From: Dipteris shenzhenensis
Taxonomy: Eukaryota > Polypodiophyta > Polypodiopsida > Gleicheniales
Length of the DNA stretch: 64,000 nucleotides
NCBI GenBank assembly: GCA_047967505.1
Contig: CM106538.1
Direction: 5' to 3' (one strand)
Shown: in pieces, positions 45,894-58,060 of the stretch
Numbering within the stretch: the stretch's first letter is position 1
How the letters are laid out: each line of letters starts with the position of its first letter
Made by a program: the position numbers and the translations under genes
The notes under the pieces: model-generated
Databases searched by the model: none
Seen by the model: only the letters and a program-made list of their open reading frames with translations
Told to the model about the DNA's origin: nothing

Positions 45894-46493
45894 TTACGAA
45901 CCCTCCACGAAGATCGCTCTTCGCAAGTACACGCAGCAAGGTCTCAGATAGATCATAGAACTGGTGACCCTCACTAATAGACCAGGTGGGGGTAGGATAC
46001 AGAAGGAAAAAAAATCTCTGACGAATAGCTCGCCCAAAGAAGATCTTTCAACAGTGCATTCCCTCTACAAAGCGTTACGGGTTTCTCTGCGGACTCATTC
46101 GCGAGAGGGCTGCCAAGGCACTCGAGCGAGCTCTGCGTTTTCTCATGGGTGGAGACATGAGTCCGGGAACGGTGCAGCCCGCCATTGCCTGGCCATGAGA
46201 GCTGGAGTAGGTGCAGCGGGGATGGAGTGGTAAAGGCAGAAGCGTAGCTGCTGGTGCTGCTGGTGCTGATGGTGCTGCGGAGGGGGAAGAAGAGGGGCAA
46301 AAGCGTTCTGGGAGTTCATGGAGGTTGGGAGACAGAGAGGGCCGCGAGCACTGGTGCACGAGAGCGAAATGGGGCATGCCAAAACTTGCGAATCCCGAAC
46401 AGAGAGAAAAGTTGGGTGTTTGTGGGATGGCTTGTGGCCTTTGCAAGCTGCAACCTTGGAGCTCGGGCGTGTCACAACAAGAGAGAGAAAGCC

Positions 46494-46678
46494 CCACACG
46501 TGTGGCTGTGGAGAAGGGTCAAAATCGTTCTGCTTTCAGTGCTGGCGAAACGTGCGAATCCGGAAGAGATTAGACAATGTCAATATCAATCAAATTTTTA
46601 TTATTAATTAAAAAACAATCTGCCTTTTCGCACGTGTTGTTCCCCTTGCCACGTGGCTTGCGCTCCTGCAGACACGTG
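46494..46678 (-). promoter_or_regulatory. G-box cluster upstream of PEAPOD
   Basis: Four CACGTG cores lie within 182 bp: 46497-46502 (inside the palindrome CCACACGTGTGG), 46631-46636, 46650-46655 (GCCACGTGGC) and 46673-46678 (GACACGTGTC). They lie 0.6-0.8 kb upstream of the PEAPOD start codon. G-boxes bind bHLH (MYC, PIF) and bZIP factors. Clustered perfect cores are unlikely by chance, so light, jasmonate or ABA input is plausible. This is inferred from motif and position only. Confidence 0.6.
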
Positions 46679-46689
46679 TCACTCAAAAA

Positions 46690-48454
46690 ATTTGATTGTA
46701 CCTTCTAGGGGGTTTCATCAACTATTTACACAAGGCATGGAGGTGTGGTGGCACAGTCCGGATGTTTGGGCACTGGTGCCGAATCTCATACCCTTTGCAA
46801 AGCCTTGCTCGTTTGGGCACCCGGCTTGCACCTCCAAGGTGTCATTGTCAAGCATCTGGGTGCTCGCACCCCGACTATGTGAGGAACAACTTCTTAGAGT
46901 ACCCCTCATACAAAAGTTTTAAGAGGATGCTCCTCATTGCAGATGTCACGCAGAGGACAATGGTAGGGCGTCTGTGGCAGCCTGCGAAGTCAAACCTTGT
47001 TGCGTGTAGCATAGGTCAAGGCAAGGGCCCCTCGAGCTTTTAAAAAAGAGGATGCCCCTCACATTTGGGGCACTACTTATTATCTTTGAGCGATCGCAAA
47101 TGGCAACACAGTGTCGAGGTCTACCTTGAGGTCTTGTCAAAATGGGTGGTCAACACACTTGACACACTGTCATAAGATACCTTGTCAAAATGGGATTATG
47201 TATATCACAGACAAGAGGCTAATGGAGAATCAGGTATGTAATAGAATGGGGATCTTCCTCAATACTCGTCGTGTTGCATTCCAATAATAAATAGACAACA
47301 TGACCTTTATTCCTCTACCCTTGGTCGAGCACCGAACCAAGGACCAATCCCAATTGACCTATCACAACCCGCTTCCCTCCAAGCACAATGAAGAGGGAAT
47401 CGGAGCTTATGCAGCCTACTCTCTTGAGAGAATTGACCATGTTGAGGGTTATGCATGCTTATAAACCATTCCTAATGTAGCACCAAGCTCTAGGTTCCTA
47501 TTCTTCGCGGTGCTAAATTAGGGATGCTTATAAAGCATCCCTAACCTATCGTACCCCCCCCCCCCCTCTCCAACCTCACATGACATATAAACCGACCAAG
47601 TGCCCTTGAAAGCCATGTGCAATAATAAAATCCTCCTTATAGATATAAGAAGAGGCAGTTGCGTTGTCATCATCAAAATGAGACATGTAGCACCAAAAAT
47701 GAGGGAAGTGACTCTTATCACCCCCTTCTCAATTTGGGCACTAGGCCTGGATATGCCATGCCCAAAATGAGGTCTAATGAATTTTAAGTCTCCCATAATA
47801 TTTATTTAAGATACCACTTTTCAGTTTAGCTCAAAAAATAATTGTCAAACCTACCTACTAGAGGAAACTCCCCTAGGAATCCCCCCCCCCCCCACCCTAC
47901 TCTGCTCTCTCAATTTCTCCATCTCAAAAGGGCAAGCCACAACCCGTATTAAGAGTGCGCGGAGGTACATTCATCCCTAGGGAGATCCTTGAATGGTCCC
48001 TAAGGGTCTTTCTTAGCTTGCAAAAACATTAATTACATTATTCTATTCCCCCAGCATTCCACGCACCATATCATTACCCCCTCATCCACTTTGAATTTAG
48101 GTGATGCCAAGCGTGCTCTATTGAGAGGGAGATGGGGTTACTTTTCCATTGTATGGGCCCCCAAGTCAAGACATCAAAGGCACCATAATAGTTGTACCTT
48201 CAAAGCTGTGCCTCTAAGCAACATAAACCAAGGCTTTGTAATAGGCTAATATGTCTAGACCGAATCCCCCAAAATCCGTGGATCCTCAAGTTTCACATGC
48301 TACCCATCCAATATCATGTCCTCCTTCCCCTTTACTAACCTAAGCTTTGGACTTATCCCATAAAAGACTCACAACAAGAGCTTCAACTCACCCCTCAAAA
48401 GTGTTAAGGGAAGTCACCTTGATTATGTGCCCAGTAGCATCCAAATCCCACTTG
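46690..48454. other. No recognised gene; poly-C runs and a small palindrome
   Basis: Poly-C runs occur at about 47556-47568 and 47881-47893. A palindrome with 12-bp arms (TTAGGGATGCTT, 47518-47529; complement 47533-47544; 3-nt centre) lies at 47518-47544. Short frames have no recognisable domain. Confidence 0.45.
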
Positions 48455-48935
48455 TGTTAAATTACACGACACAGCAGAACAGAAACTAAACAAAGAATAG
48501 AGAGTACACAGCAAACTGGAGAGGAACAAAATTTTCCTTCAATACTGATGTAGTATAGATGATGGCTCCATCCACCCGTGCGCTCCCACAGTGGAGCTTA
48601 GATGGCGATCTAGACAGATACTAGGTGAAGAGCTACTAGCTGGAAGATCTCTGCTAGAAAATCTGATCTAATACAATGGATTGGGGAGGTCGCGTCTTTA
48701 TAGCTATGAGGGCAGTAGTTGGATCAACGTAGTCGATGGAACCGACCAGTCAACCTAGTCGGTGAAGCTGACCAATCAACCTAGTCAGTGGAACCGACTA
48801 GTCGTCCATGGAATATTCAAGGAATATTCCCTATACCGTCGCCTTGGGGGCTCTCACCCCCGAACCCCCACCAGGGGGGCCGCTGGCCCCTCTAGGACCC
48901 CCCAGGCCCCAGCAAGAATAGGGGGCTCCCACACA
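48455..48935. repeat. Possible solo LTR
   Basis: The segment starts TGTTAAATTACACGAC and ends near GGGGGCTCCCACACA. It holds a G/C-rich region (GGGGGCTCTCACCCCCGAAC) resembling the end of several plant LTRs. It also has a small direct repeat (CAACCTAGTCGGTG/CAACCTAGTCAGTG, 48751-48795). No flanking target duplication and no internal domain adjoin it, so the limits are tentative. Confidence 0.35.
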
Positions 48936-51109
48936 ATCACCTTTCTACCATCAACGGTCTCATTGATATACCTCATCTGACATGCAAGTCAGGATCCATC
49001 TAGTGTCTTGAGCTCACACTTGGCTTCTCCTCATATGGGGGCCTTACAACTTGAGCACCTTGGACCACTGGAAAAACATGAGCCTCACCTCTCAAGAGCG
49101 AGAATCTTTAACTACATTAAGAGACTGTTGGAGCACATCAAACCTATTTCTTTATTTTGCATCATCGTTACTGGGATTCAAACCTTCTTCCAAAAAGTCT
49201 TTTTAGCTAGAGGTAAATATTAATTTACATGACTTATTTAAAAAATTGACGAGATACTATTCCAACATTGAAAGAGTAAAAACATATAGACATTTTCAAA
49301 TCCATCACATGATAATGATTCATGATCTTGTAAAGATTGGTTGAGTTAGACTCATTCTTTTTTTTAAAGGTAGAAAAGTTGGACTCATTTTTAATTGAGG
49401 ATATAAACAACTACACCCTTTTCTATCCAAGTCGTTTGTCCTTGGGTACCTTTGTATACATTTTTAAAATCCATCACTACTTCAGTGCCAAATTGTAGAG
49501 TGTTGTACACATCCCACATAGAAATTTTCATGAATTGAACCATTTTTTCCCCTTTCATACGATTCATTTTATTATCTAAAGAGCTCACTACTGTAAAGTT
49601 GGTGTAAATATATGTTATTTCTTGAAAATGAGCAAGGCACTTCTTATGGAATCTAATCAACTTTCAAGTAAAGCAAATAGCAATGTTTTTTTGGAATCGT
49701 TTGATATGTGGGTTACAAAATATCTCCATGTGCAAAAAGGCACATACATCTATTGTGGGGAGAAAGAAGGAAAGAAGGGGGCAAGGGTGGGGAGGGGGGA
49801 TGGATGGGATGTATGTACATGCATGCTCATGAAAGTAGATAAGGCCTTGTAAATGTATGTGTATATTTCTCGATCTCAAAGCAAGAGTGGTGTATCCGTA
49901 ACTCCTTTCAATTTAGTAGAATGGACAAAGGAGTGACAAAACAATGCAGTAGAAAGTTTGGCTCTTGAAGAAAACTATTAATGAGGTTCTTAAGATGCGT
50001 CATAAAGATGTCCATCTAGTTCATTGTATTGGCATCAATTTCAAAGCAGGTGGGAAAGGAGGATTAGATATGGGTATGGTATCTTTGGACACAATGTGGG
50101 TCATTGGGGTGGACGGAGAAAGGGAAAGATCATTGTAAAATGTGACATGGTGCTAGACTAAACCAAATGTTTGGATGGAAAAATGGAAAGCTTATTTAAA
50201 AAATGTGAGGTGGTGCCCTCAGACTGAACCGAATGTTTGGTTCTACCAAGGACAACGCTAACATTTCTACTTGCACCCTAAATATAGAGATCTCATATAC
50301 ATGCACAAATGTCTTTGGTCTCCAAGATCAGGCCCCCACACGCCAAAAGCTACCAAGAAGGGGTTCCCTCACGTTTTGACAATTTATGGTTCATCAATAA
50401 TTCTTAAAATTTTATTAAGCATGACCTAAAGTTATGCCTTCCTTGGACATAAGGGGATGCTATGATGTACACTAGATTTCCTTTTTGTTGGCCTCCATCT
50501 TTTCACCTCTCTTTGTAAGTGCAACTCCTTAGCTTTGCCTCCATGTGCTTTAGAAATCTCCCATTTCTTTTGAGTTTCTACTTTCAATCCCTCTTTTCAG
50601 CTTGAGCTCATTGTGTTTTTTTCTTCAAGTTGTCCTTAGATAAAGCCAACTGGTTTGGCTAGGTCGCTTTTCCACCTTTAGGGCTAGTTGGATGTTTGTT
50701 AGGTCTTGAACTTTGTTGTTTGAGGGCCTCTCTCACTAGTTATGCGAGAGGCCTCATATCATCAGTTAGGTCTTTTGTTGTTTGAGGGTCTCTCTCACTA
50801 GCTATGCCAGAGGCCTCATTCCATTAGCCTTTTGTAAGAACTCCTTGGCAACATCATGCTCGAGAGTTCTTCTTGCTTAGTTCATCTGCAACCATGACCT
50901 CGACTACCATGAGAGGTAATTATTCATAACACCTTCTACTATCATCATCCAACCTCTTCTCTAACTGTGCATTATACTCCTCTAGTTGGCAAGTTTCGTT
51001 TGCATGTTGGAAACCCTACTTAGCTTGGACATCTATAGCCAACTCTCATCATTCCTCCACATTAGCTATCACTTGAAAACTAGATAAGGTCCCATGCAAG
51101 GATTCCATA
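48936..51109. other. No recognised gene; local duplication at 50697-50830
   Basis: Short frames only. At 50697-50830 two tandem units of about 70 bp share TTGTTGTTTGAGGG, CTCTCTCACTAG and GAGAGGCCTCAT-like words. The rest is unassigned intergenic DNA. Confidence 0.45.
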
Positions 51110-51280
51110 TGAGAGTGCTCTCAACGAAAGCAAGAATGGAAGAAGGAGAGAGAGACATAGAGAGCCACACAAGTTTTGGTGGGTGCAGAACCACCCTAAT
51201 CTTCTTTTTCATTCATTTATATATGTGTTTGAGTATTGTACATAACCGGGGTAAAGGCATAGTGACCTTTGACCCCCACA
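51110..51280 (-). repeat. 3' LTR of copia copy 2
   Basis: 171 bp, TGAGAG...CCCCCACA, aligned end to end with the LTRs of copy 1 with several substitutions. Confidence 0.92.
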
Positions 51281-51333
51281 ACCTCCCACTTAAAGGACAA
51301 TATGCCTTTAAGGGAGAACAACCAGTGAGCATA

Positions 51334-53793
51334 CTATCCAATGCCCATCAATACACGACAATACTCAAACCGCTGACTAGGTAGACTCTTCGTCAGCATA
51401 TCTGCAGGGTTATCATCTGTAAGAACCTTGACAAGCTCTATGCGCTTCTCCTCAAGTACCTCCCTGATGAAATGGTACCTGACCTCAATGTGTTTGGTCT
51501 TTGCATGAAAGACCGGATTCCGTGCTAGCTGAATAGCACTCATGGAATCACTATGCAATGTCGGTACACCTGTATGAATCCCCAAATCTCCCACTAGCCG
51601 ATCAAGCCATATAGCCTCCTTGCAACCCTCTGTGGCTGCAACATACTCAGCCTCTGTGGTAGACAAAGCAACGCACTTTTGTGCGCGAGACATCCACGAC
51701 ACTGCAACACCTGCAAAGGTGAACACATAACCAGAAGTGGATCTCCTACTATCCACATGCACTGCATAGTCTGAATCTGTGTACCCAAGTACACGCATGT
51801 CTCCTTTACCAAAGCAGATGCACATCTCCTTGGTACCCTTCATGTACCTCATGATGCACTTAACTGCCTCCCAATGCCTCTTTCCTGGATTAGCCATATA
51901 CCGGCTAACAACTCCCACTGCAAATGCAATGTCTGGTCTAGTAGCTATCATAGTATACATAAGACTCCCAACTGCTGATGCATAAGGAACCTTGGCCATC
52001 ATGTCCCTTTCCTCATTTGATTTGGGACTATCTGTATGACTCAGTTTCACATATGGAGGCAATGGAGTACTCACTGCCTTCCCCCCCTCCATATTGAAAC
52101 GTTGCAATACTTTGGTAACATACTCTTTTTGTGAAAGCCAAAGGAGTTTCCTACTCCGATCACGCGTGATGCGCATACCAAGAATATGACTTGCAAATCC
52201 CAAATCCTTCATATCAAAGGCCTCATGCAACTTGGCCTTTAATGCATCTAGCTCATAAGTATTCTTGCTAGCCAATAGCATATCATCCACATATAGTGCC
52301 AAGATTATCAAGCTATTATCCTTAGCCCTTTTAGTGTAGAGGCAGTGATCAATTTCACTCCTTCTAAAACCCTGGGATCGAATGAAAGCATCAAAATTTT
52401 GATACCATTCTCTAGGTGCTTGCTTAAGACCATAGAGACTCTTCTTTAGCTTGCAAACTAAATGCTCTTTGCCCTTTTCTTCAAAGCCTTCCGGCTGCAC
52501 CATGTAAATTTCCTCATGCAAATCCCCATGCAAGAAAGCTGTCTTAACATCCATTTGCATAAGCTCCATATCCTCTACTGCCACTAGTCCAAGCATGCAT
52601 CTAAGTGTGGTCATCTTCACAACCGGAGAGAATATCTCATCAAAGTCCACACCCTTCTCTTGCTTGAACCCTTTAGCAACCAATCGGGCCTTGTACCTAG
52701 GCACATCATCACCTGTGACCTTCATTTTGTAGACCCATTTACATGGCAATGCTTTCTTTCCATGTGGCAAAGAAACCAAGTCCCAAGTCTTATTCTTCAT
52801 AAGTGAACTCATCTCTGATTGCATAGCATACTCCCACTTGCGTTGATCCTCACGCATCATAGCCTCTTTGTAGCAAGAAGGCTCCCCGCAATCAGTAAGC
52901 ATCACATAGTCTACCCCTGGAACAAACCTATCAGGTGGTCTAGACACTCTAGATGATCTTCTCAAGGTCTAGGCACCCCAATTTGCATTCTTTTTCTTAT
53001 CCTTTTGCTCTCTTTTCAGCTTGTAGCAATCCTTTTTCATATGGCCCTTCTTGCCACAGTGGTAACACTCAATGTTCCGTGCCCTGGATTTGCTACATGA
53101 CTTCCCTCTTTCTTGGGACTTCCCCCTGAATTGTGATCTGCCCCTTTGCACATTTAAGGCTGCATCCTGCTTGTTGCCATCCATAGACTTCCGTCTAATC
53201 TCCTCGTCCAACAAGCTACCCACAACATCATCGAATTTCAGTACTCCACCAGGTGCAGAGTTACTGACAGCTGTACGGAAGGTATCCCATGAGGATGGCA
53301 ATGAACATAAGAGAAATATTGCCTTAGTCTCCGCATCAAAATTCATTTTCTGAGCCTGAAGCTGGCTGAAAATAATATTGAATTCATTCAAGTGAGAAGC
53401 AATGGAGACCCCTTCCTTCATCTGCAGCTTAAACAACCTCTTCATGAGGTAAACTTTATTAGAGGCAGTTTCCTTCTCATAAGTGGCACACAGTTTCTTC
53501 CACAAATCTTTCGTAGTCTGCTCATTTACTACTGTGAAATAAACTGACTCTGCAAGATGAAGTCTAATAGTAGACTTTGCTAATGCATCCAACTCATTCC
53601 AATCATCCTCAGACATATTTGCAGGCTTAGCTTCAATCCCTGCCAAGGGTTTAATCTGCTTCTTTTGAATAAGCACATCCCTTATTTGTTCTTTCCACAA
53701 AGAAAAGTTTGTCCCATCAATCTTTTTAATGCTGAAAAACTCCTTTTCAGGCATGGAAGAGGATGCCATGATGCAAATGAAACAAAATCCCAA
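51334..53793 (-). pseudogene. Copia gag-TAG-RT-RNase H frame (copy 2)
   Basis: Gag runs 53793-52969 (likely start at the MASSSMPEKEF Met, 53769), with the zinc knuckle CYHCGKKGHMKKDC near 53070-53030. It ends in TAG at 52971-52969, exactly at the deletion junction. The following frame, in the same phase, is RT and RNase H to 51334 with MDVKTAFLHG, YVDDML, DSDYAVHVDSRRSTSGY and STTEAEYVA. The 543-residue open frame 52965-51334 has no true ATG at its front; it is simply the continuation past the TAG. Protease and integrase are absent. RT-RNase H lacks the 13-bp duplication seen in copy 1 and is undamaged here. Confidence 0.92.
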
Positions 53794-54967
53794 ATGCTAG
53801 TCCCTGCAAGAGAGAATCACACCAAATACCATGTGCACCCAAATGTGTATGCCACAATAGACTAAAATATCACAAAAAACTCAAAGCTCGAAGCATCAAA
53901 AGATGCATCTGACTCATGTGCATATACTATGCATCCATATGAGCAAATCTGGCCCAAAAGAAAATGCCAATAAGTGCCAAATGACTCAAGCATAAACACC
54001 GTCCACTGGCATATGCATCAATTATATCTCATCCAAGAGAGCATAGCACTATCAGTGCATCACCAACAATGTGTCAAAGCTGTCCCTCAGCATAAAATAG
54101 CATCCATGTGCGAAGCGTCCATAAAAAATAGCATCCCACAAGGCAATTTGGGCCTATCAGCGCATCCAACAAGGACCGCAATGCATCCAAATGGCCTATA
54201 AATCATCCATTGCAACCCAATGCATACCACGAATGAGCGCACACTGCTCAAACTGCAATTAGAGTGATCTGCATAAGGTATGCTCAAGAAATCATAGTCC
54301 CACGGTAATGAGCGCTACTAAAAATAAAACCTGAGATGCTTCAAAACATGGGCGCCATTGCATAATCGGACTCAGCAAGAAAATCTGCAAATATCTCTCT
54401 TCTACCAGAACTCCAAAATCCCAACCGATGAGTGAGAAATGGGAGTCAACACTTATCCACTGCCATGTGGCATAAATCTAAGGTTTCAAAACCTTAGTAT
54501 GAAAAATGCATAACAGAGAGACGAAATCGAATACATAGAGATTTATAACTCTAAAAATCCTCCACCGAATCACGCAAGAACTGATAGGTAGGGGTTTTTG
54601 GGCGTCCGGAACGCAATGGGATAGACGGTTTTGGAAACCGTGGTCTCAATCACTGGGTCCAACACACGGACTGAAAAACGTTTTTTGAAACAGAGCTGTT
54701 TGTAAACTCCACCGGAGTGCGAATGATGAGCAACATAGAAGTTTTAAGACCTCTTGAGTCCACCGGAACTGACAGATCTGCAAATGGTTGCTCCAAACTT
54801 GAGTTCCAACACCCGGGCAAAAAACGCAGGAATTGACACAGTGAGTCAGAAATCCAATGAAATGATCCCAGATTCAAGAATGAAGGTGTTTCCAAGCTCC
54901 TGAAGTAATGTGGACACCAAAAGCAAGCAATAGTTGCCTCTACAAGTCAATATGGAGTCTCTGTCAT
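53794..54967 (-). other. Leader remnant of copia copy 2
   Basis: Nearly identical to 17608-18783 of copy 1. Similarity stops after GGAGTCTCTGTCATC at 54967, about 245 bp short of where the primer-binding site would lie. Confidence 0.88.
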
Positions 54968-55165
54968 CTTGTCAATGTTGTGTATCATATGCCTAGTCCC
55001 TTATAAATAGCACTAGAAGACAAGTGAGACGGCCCTACACAAGGCAAGTGAGGTAACTCTACACAAGGATCGGCTTGCACTTGCATGGCAATGTTGTGTA
55101 CCATATGCATAGTCCCTCACAATAGCACTAGAGGACAAGTGAGGTGGCTCTATGTGACAAGGCAA
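54968..55165. repeat. Tandem duplication, about 115 bp
   Basis: Two units share CAATGTTGTGTATCATATGC, CTAGTCCCT and AATAGCACTAGAAGACAAGTGAG (diverged). The first starts near 54973, the second near 55089. The array adjoins the broken end of copia copy 2. Confidence 0.72.
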
Positions 55166-55789
55166 AGCATCGAGGACCTTAGCTATCAGAGTGTTGCACC
55201 TATTGGAACAGAAGAGGAAGAGAACAAGCCAAAATCAAAAGAAGAGTCAACCAATGAGAACTCTGGTCAAACTAAGGAAGATATAGATGATGTACTATGA
55301 AGGATTCGCAAAGGCAAAAGATGTCAAAAAGCTTTGATACAATGTAATGGCACCTACTCCATCTAAAAGGGATGTGCAACTTGTTGAAACGTGGCGGGTA
55401 GTACCCATTGTGAATTCCAAAAGGAAGTTCATCTATATGAGGTCCTAATGCTCTAGGAATTAGAGTCATTCCTGCTACAAAGGTAATCTATATGCATGGA
55501 GTGTGGCCATGAGCCCTTTGTATTCGACTACCACATTTGGTAAGTAATAGAGAAAGCTCGATTTCCATAGGTGTACACATCTTTCCTCTTCTTTCCATTC
55601 ATAATTTGCATTCTACATGGTGCATTTCCCCCCTTTCACCCATTCCATGTATTTGTTGCATGTTGCACAACAATTTACATCGCTTGATGAAGGTGATGCC
55701 TTGCTACTCATGTAAAAATGGCAGTGGCACTACACACTTGAATGAAACAAACAACCAAGGGGCAAACCGAATCATGAACATACAGTACC
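55166..55789. other. No recognised gene
   Basis: Short frames only; the 55085-55300 plus frame ends in an acidic, Lys/Asn-rich piece without a known domain. This may be the decayed front of the gypsy relic that follows. Confidence 0.35.
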
Positions 55790-56185
55790 ACCATTCGATG
55801 TTGAAAATGATTAATAGTGTCATAATGCCATATTTAGGAGGTCTTGATGTAGTATTCTTAGATGATATTTTAACCAATAGTAAAAGTAGGAAAAAACATA
55901 TGAAACATTTCAGAAAAATGTTCCAATTGCTTAGAGGCAACTCTGTTTTTTCTAAAGACTCTAGGTCTTAAAATAAAATGTGAGTTTGATCCTCACTTTT
56001 CTAAAAGATGGAAATCAATTTTGAGGAGGGATCCTACAAGCCGAAGAGCTTGAGTCACATGTTAATGGTGACATAGCTCAAGTTGGTGATAAAGGACTCA
56101 AGTGGAAAAAATATACTATTGAAGATGGCTACCTGCTCTTTAGAGGTATGAGACAATAATGACATTAGGTGCCAAATTCTTTTTG
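55790..56185 (+). pseudogene. Gypsy pol fragments: RT and integrase N-terminus
   Basis: Plus strand: LGGLDVVFLDDILTNSKSRK and KHMKHFRKMFQLLR (about 55835-55940) match the gypsy RT region with an intact FLDD. After stops, LKWKKYTIEDGYLLFRG (about 56096-56148) resembles the start of the integrase zinc-binding (H2C2) domain. Most of RT, RNase H and the integrase core are missing. Confidence 0.75.
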
Positions 56186-56891
56186 GTATATGTGTGTGTG
56201 TGTGTTTAGATTAATAAGAGTGTGTGTGTGTGTGTGCGCGCGCGCGCATGTGTGTGTGTGTAGATTAAAAAGTCCCATCAATCATTGAGCCATACAATTA
56301 GTTCCATCAATTGGATTAAAAGTAAAAAAAGGGGAACATATAAGGAAACAATGTATGAGACATCTAAGTTGACAAATGCAACAACTAGAGTTTGCAAAAA
56401 TTTCTACCAAAATTAAGAATTTCAAATAATATTGAGTTTGAGAAACACACATTGCAAAAATATGTTGAATCCTCAGGCAGTCTAGGTTTTGAGATGAGGG
56501 TCCACTTACTTGCCACCATCCAAACAAACTAGGTGTTAGAACATCATAGTTTCGTTTGGGTAGATAGGTAATGCCTATTTTCCCCGGCTTATTATCACTT
56601 TACCTAGGAATAGACAACCATATGGATTCTTGGATAATTAAAAAAATTTTAAGCCATAGGTGAAGTAAGGAGAGAATGAGTGCATGGGTTGAGAAGGGAT
56701 TAGTGGAGGTATGGGAGGATTAGTGTACTTGGTGTGTAGGGTGGTTAAAAAGAGTGTAAAGAGCATATTTCACGGGGGGTACATAAAAGAATAATAGTTG
56801 GGGAAGTATACATGTGTGTGTGTGTGTGTGTGTGTAAAGGGGAGATTTCACGAGGGGTACATAAAAGAATAATTCATAGTTGGGGAAGAAT

Positions 56892-56922
<31 letters not shown>

Positions 56923-57763
56923 GCCCATCCCCAACCTAGAGAGTAAGGCCACATGGTGGGAAGTAAGCCCACATGGTCCATGTGGAACTTACTCCCCACC
57001 TACTAATAATAAGTGAATAAACGTGGATCTCTATGATAAGCGTCAAAATGAAAAAATGATGCCAATAGTAAATGCGTAAACCACTTCTACAAAATAGATA
57101 TAAAGGTTAGTAAAAAATAAGACGGATCACAAAATGATAAAGAATTATCCAATGGATGTGAATGAACTATATGGCACTAGCCGACCAAAGGCTAGTTGGG
57201 AAATCAAAGCGGGTGTTTAGATTGAAAAGCCCTATCAATAATTGAACCAGACAATTAATTCAATCAATTGGATAAAAAGTTTAAAAAAGGGAAATATATA
57301 AGGAAAAAATGTTTGAGACATCTATGCATCAACTAGAGTTTGCAAAAAATTCCACCAAAATGATTTTTTTTAAATAATAGTTGGACAAACAAAATATGTC
57401 GAATCCTTAGGCAGTCCAGGTTTCAAGATCAGGGTCCACTCACATGCCACCATCCAAACAAATTAGGTGTTAGAACATCATAGTTATGTTTAGGTGGATA
57501 GGTAATGCCTGTTTTCCTAGGCTTATTATCGCTTTACCTAAGAATATAGACAACCATACGGATTCTTAGATAATTAAAAAAAGTTTAAGTCACAAGTGAA
57601 TTTTAAGTCACAAGTGGAGTAAGGAGCAAATGAGTGCATGGGTTGAGAGGGATTAGTGGAGGTATGGGAGGATTAGTGTGCTTGGTGTGTGGGGTGGTTA
57701 AAAAGAGAGCTTAAAGGGGAGATTTCACTAGGGTACATTAAAGACTAATTCATAGTTGGGGAA

Positions 57764-57808
<45 letters not shown>

Positions 57809-57866
57809 GAAATAGGTGCCTGTGTGTGTGAGATGCATTTAGTAATCAAATTTTGTGTGTGTGTGA
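56186..57866. repeat. Duplicated blocks with GT microsatellites
   Basis: A block at about 56264-56840 recurs, diverged, at about 57219-57770. Shared words include CAATCATTGA/CAATAATTGA, CAACTAGAGTTTGCAAAAA, GGTTAAAAAGAG and CATAGTTGGGGAAG. (GT)n tracts lie near 56195-56235, 56813-56835, 56893-56922 and 57767-57805. A 31-bp exact repeat flanks the whole segment (56155-56185 and 57927-57957). Confidence 0.78.
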
Positions 57867-57869
57867 TGA

Positions 57870-58060
57870 TATTCCCTAGGTGTCTTGGGCTACTTGCTAT
57901 ACAAAGATAGAGCATGTGTCCCAAATAATAATGACATTAGGTGCCAAATTCTTTTTGAGTGTCATGATAGTCACACACCAAAGAATCAAAAGATGTATGC
58001 AATTCTAAAAAAATTATTTTGGCCAAGAATAGATAAGGACATCCAAGATTCTCTCTCTCG
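57870..58060 (+). pseudogene. Gypsy integrase zinc-binding fragment
   Basis: GYLLYKDRACVPNNNDIRCQ, then ILFECHDSHTPKNQKMYAIL and FWPRIDKDIQD, matches the H2C2 N-terminal domain of gypsy integrases (His in CHDSH, Tyr and Trp-Pro block). It partly duplicates the fragment at 56096-56185. The frame ends in a CT/AC-rich tract. Confidence 0.78.

Larger units (their letters stand above)
51110..54967 (-). mobile_element. Copia copy 2: 3' LTR, gag and RT-RNase H, internally deleted
   Basis: Same family and orientation as copy 1 and nearly identical in sequence. It keeps the 3' LTR (51110-51280), polypurine tract, RT-RNase H, gag and most of the leader. Relative to copy 1, protease and integrase (15153-16786, 1634 bp) are missing and replaced by 5 nt (TCTAG). 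The 5' end breaks at 54967, in the leader, so the primer-binding site and 5' LTR are absent. Confidence 0.93.

Noticed and set aside
46211-46611. Overlapping plus-strand frames of 97-120 codons and minus-strand frames of 118-140 codons
   Set aside because: They overlap one another in several frames in GC-rich promoter DNA of the PEAPOD gene; none has a recognisable domain.
48455-48935. Firm call of an LTR
   Set aside because: TG/CA ends are suggestive, but no target duplication, partner LTR or internal domain adjoins, so it is kept only as a low-confidence feature.
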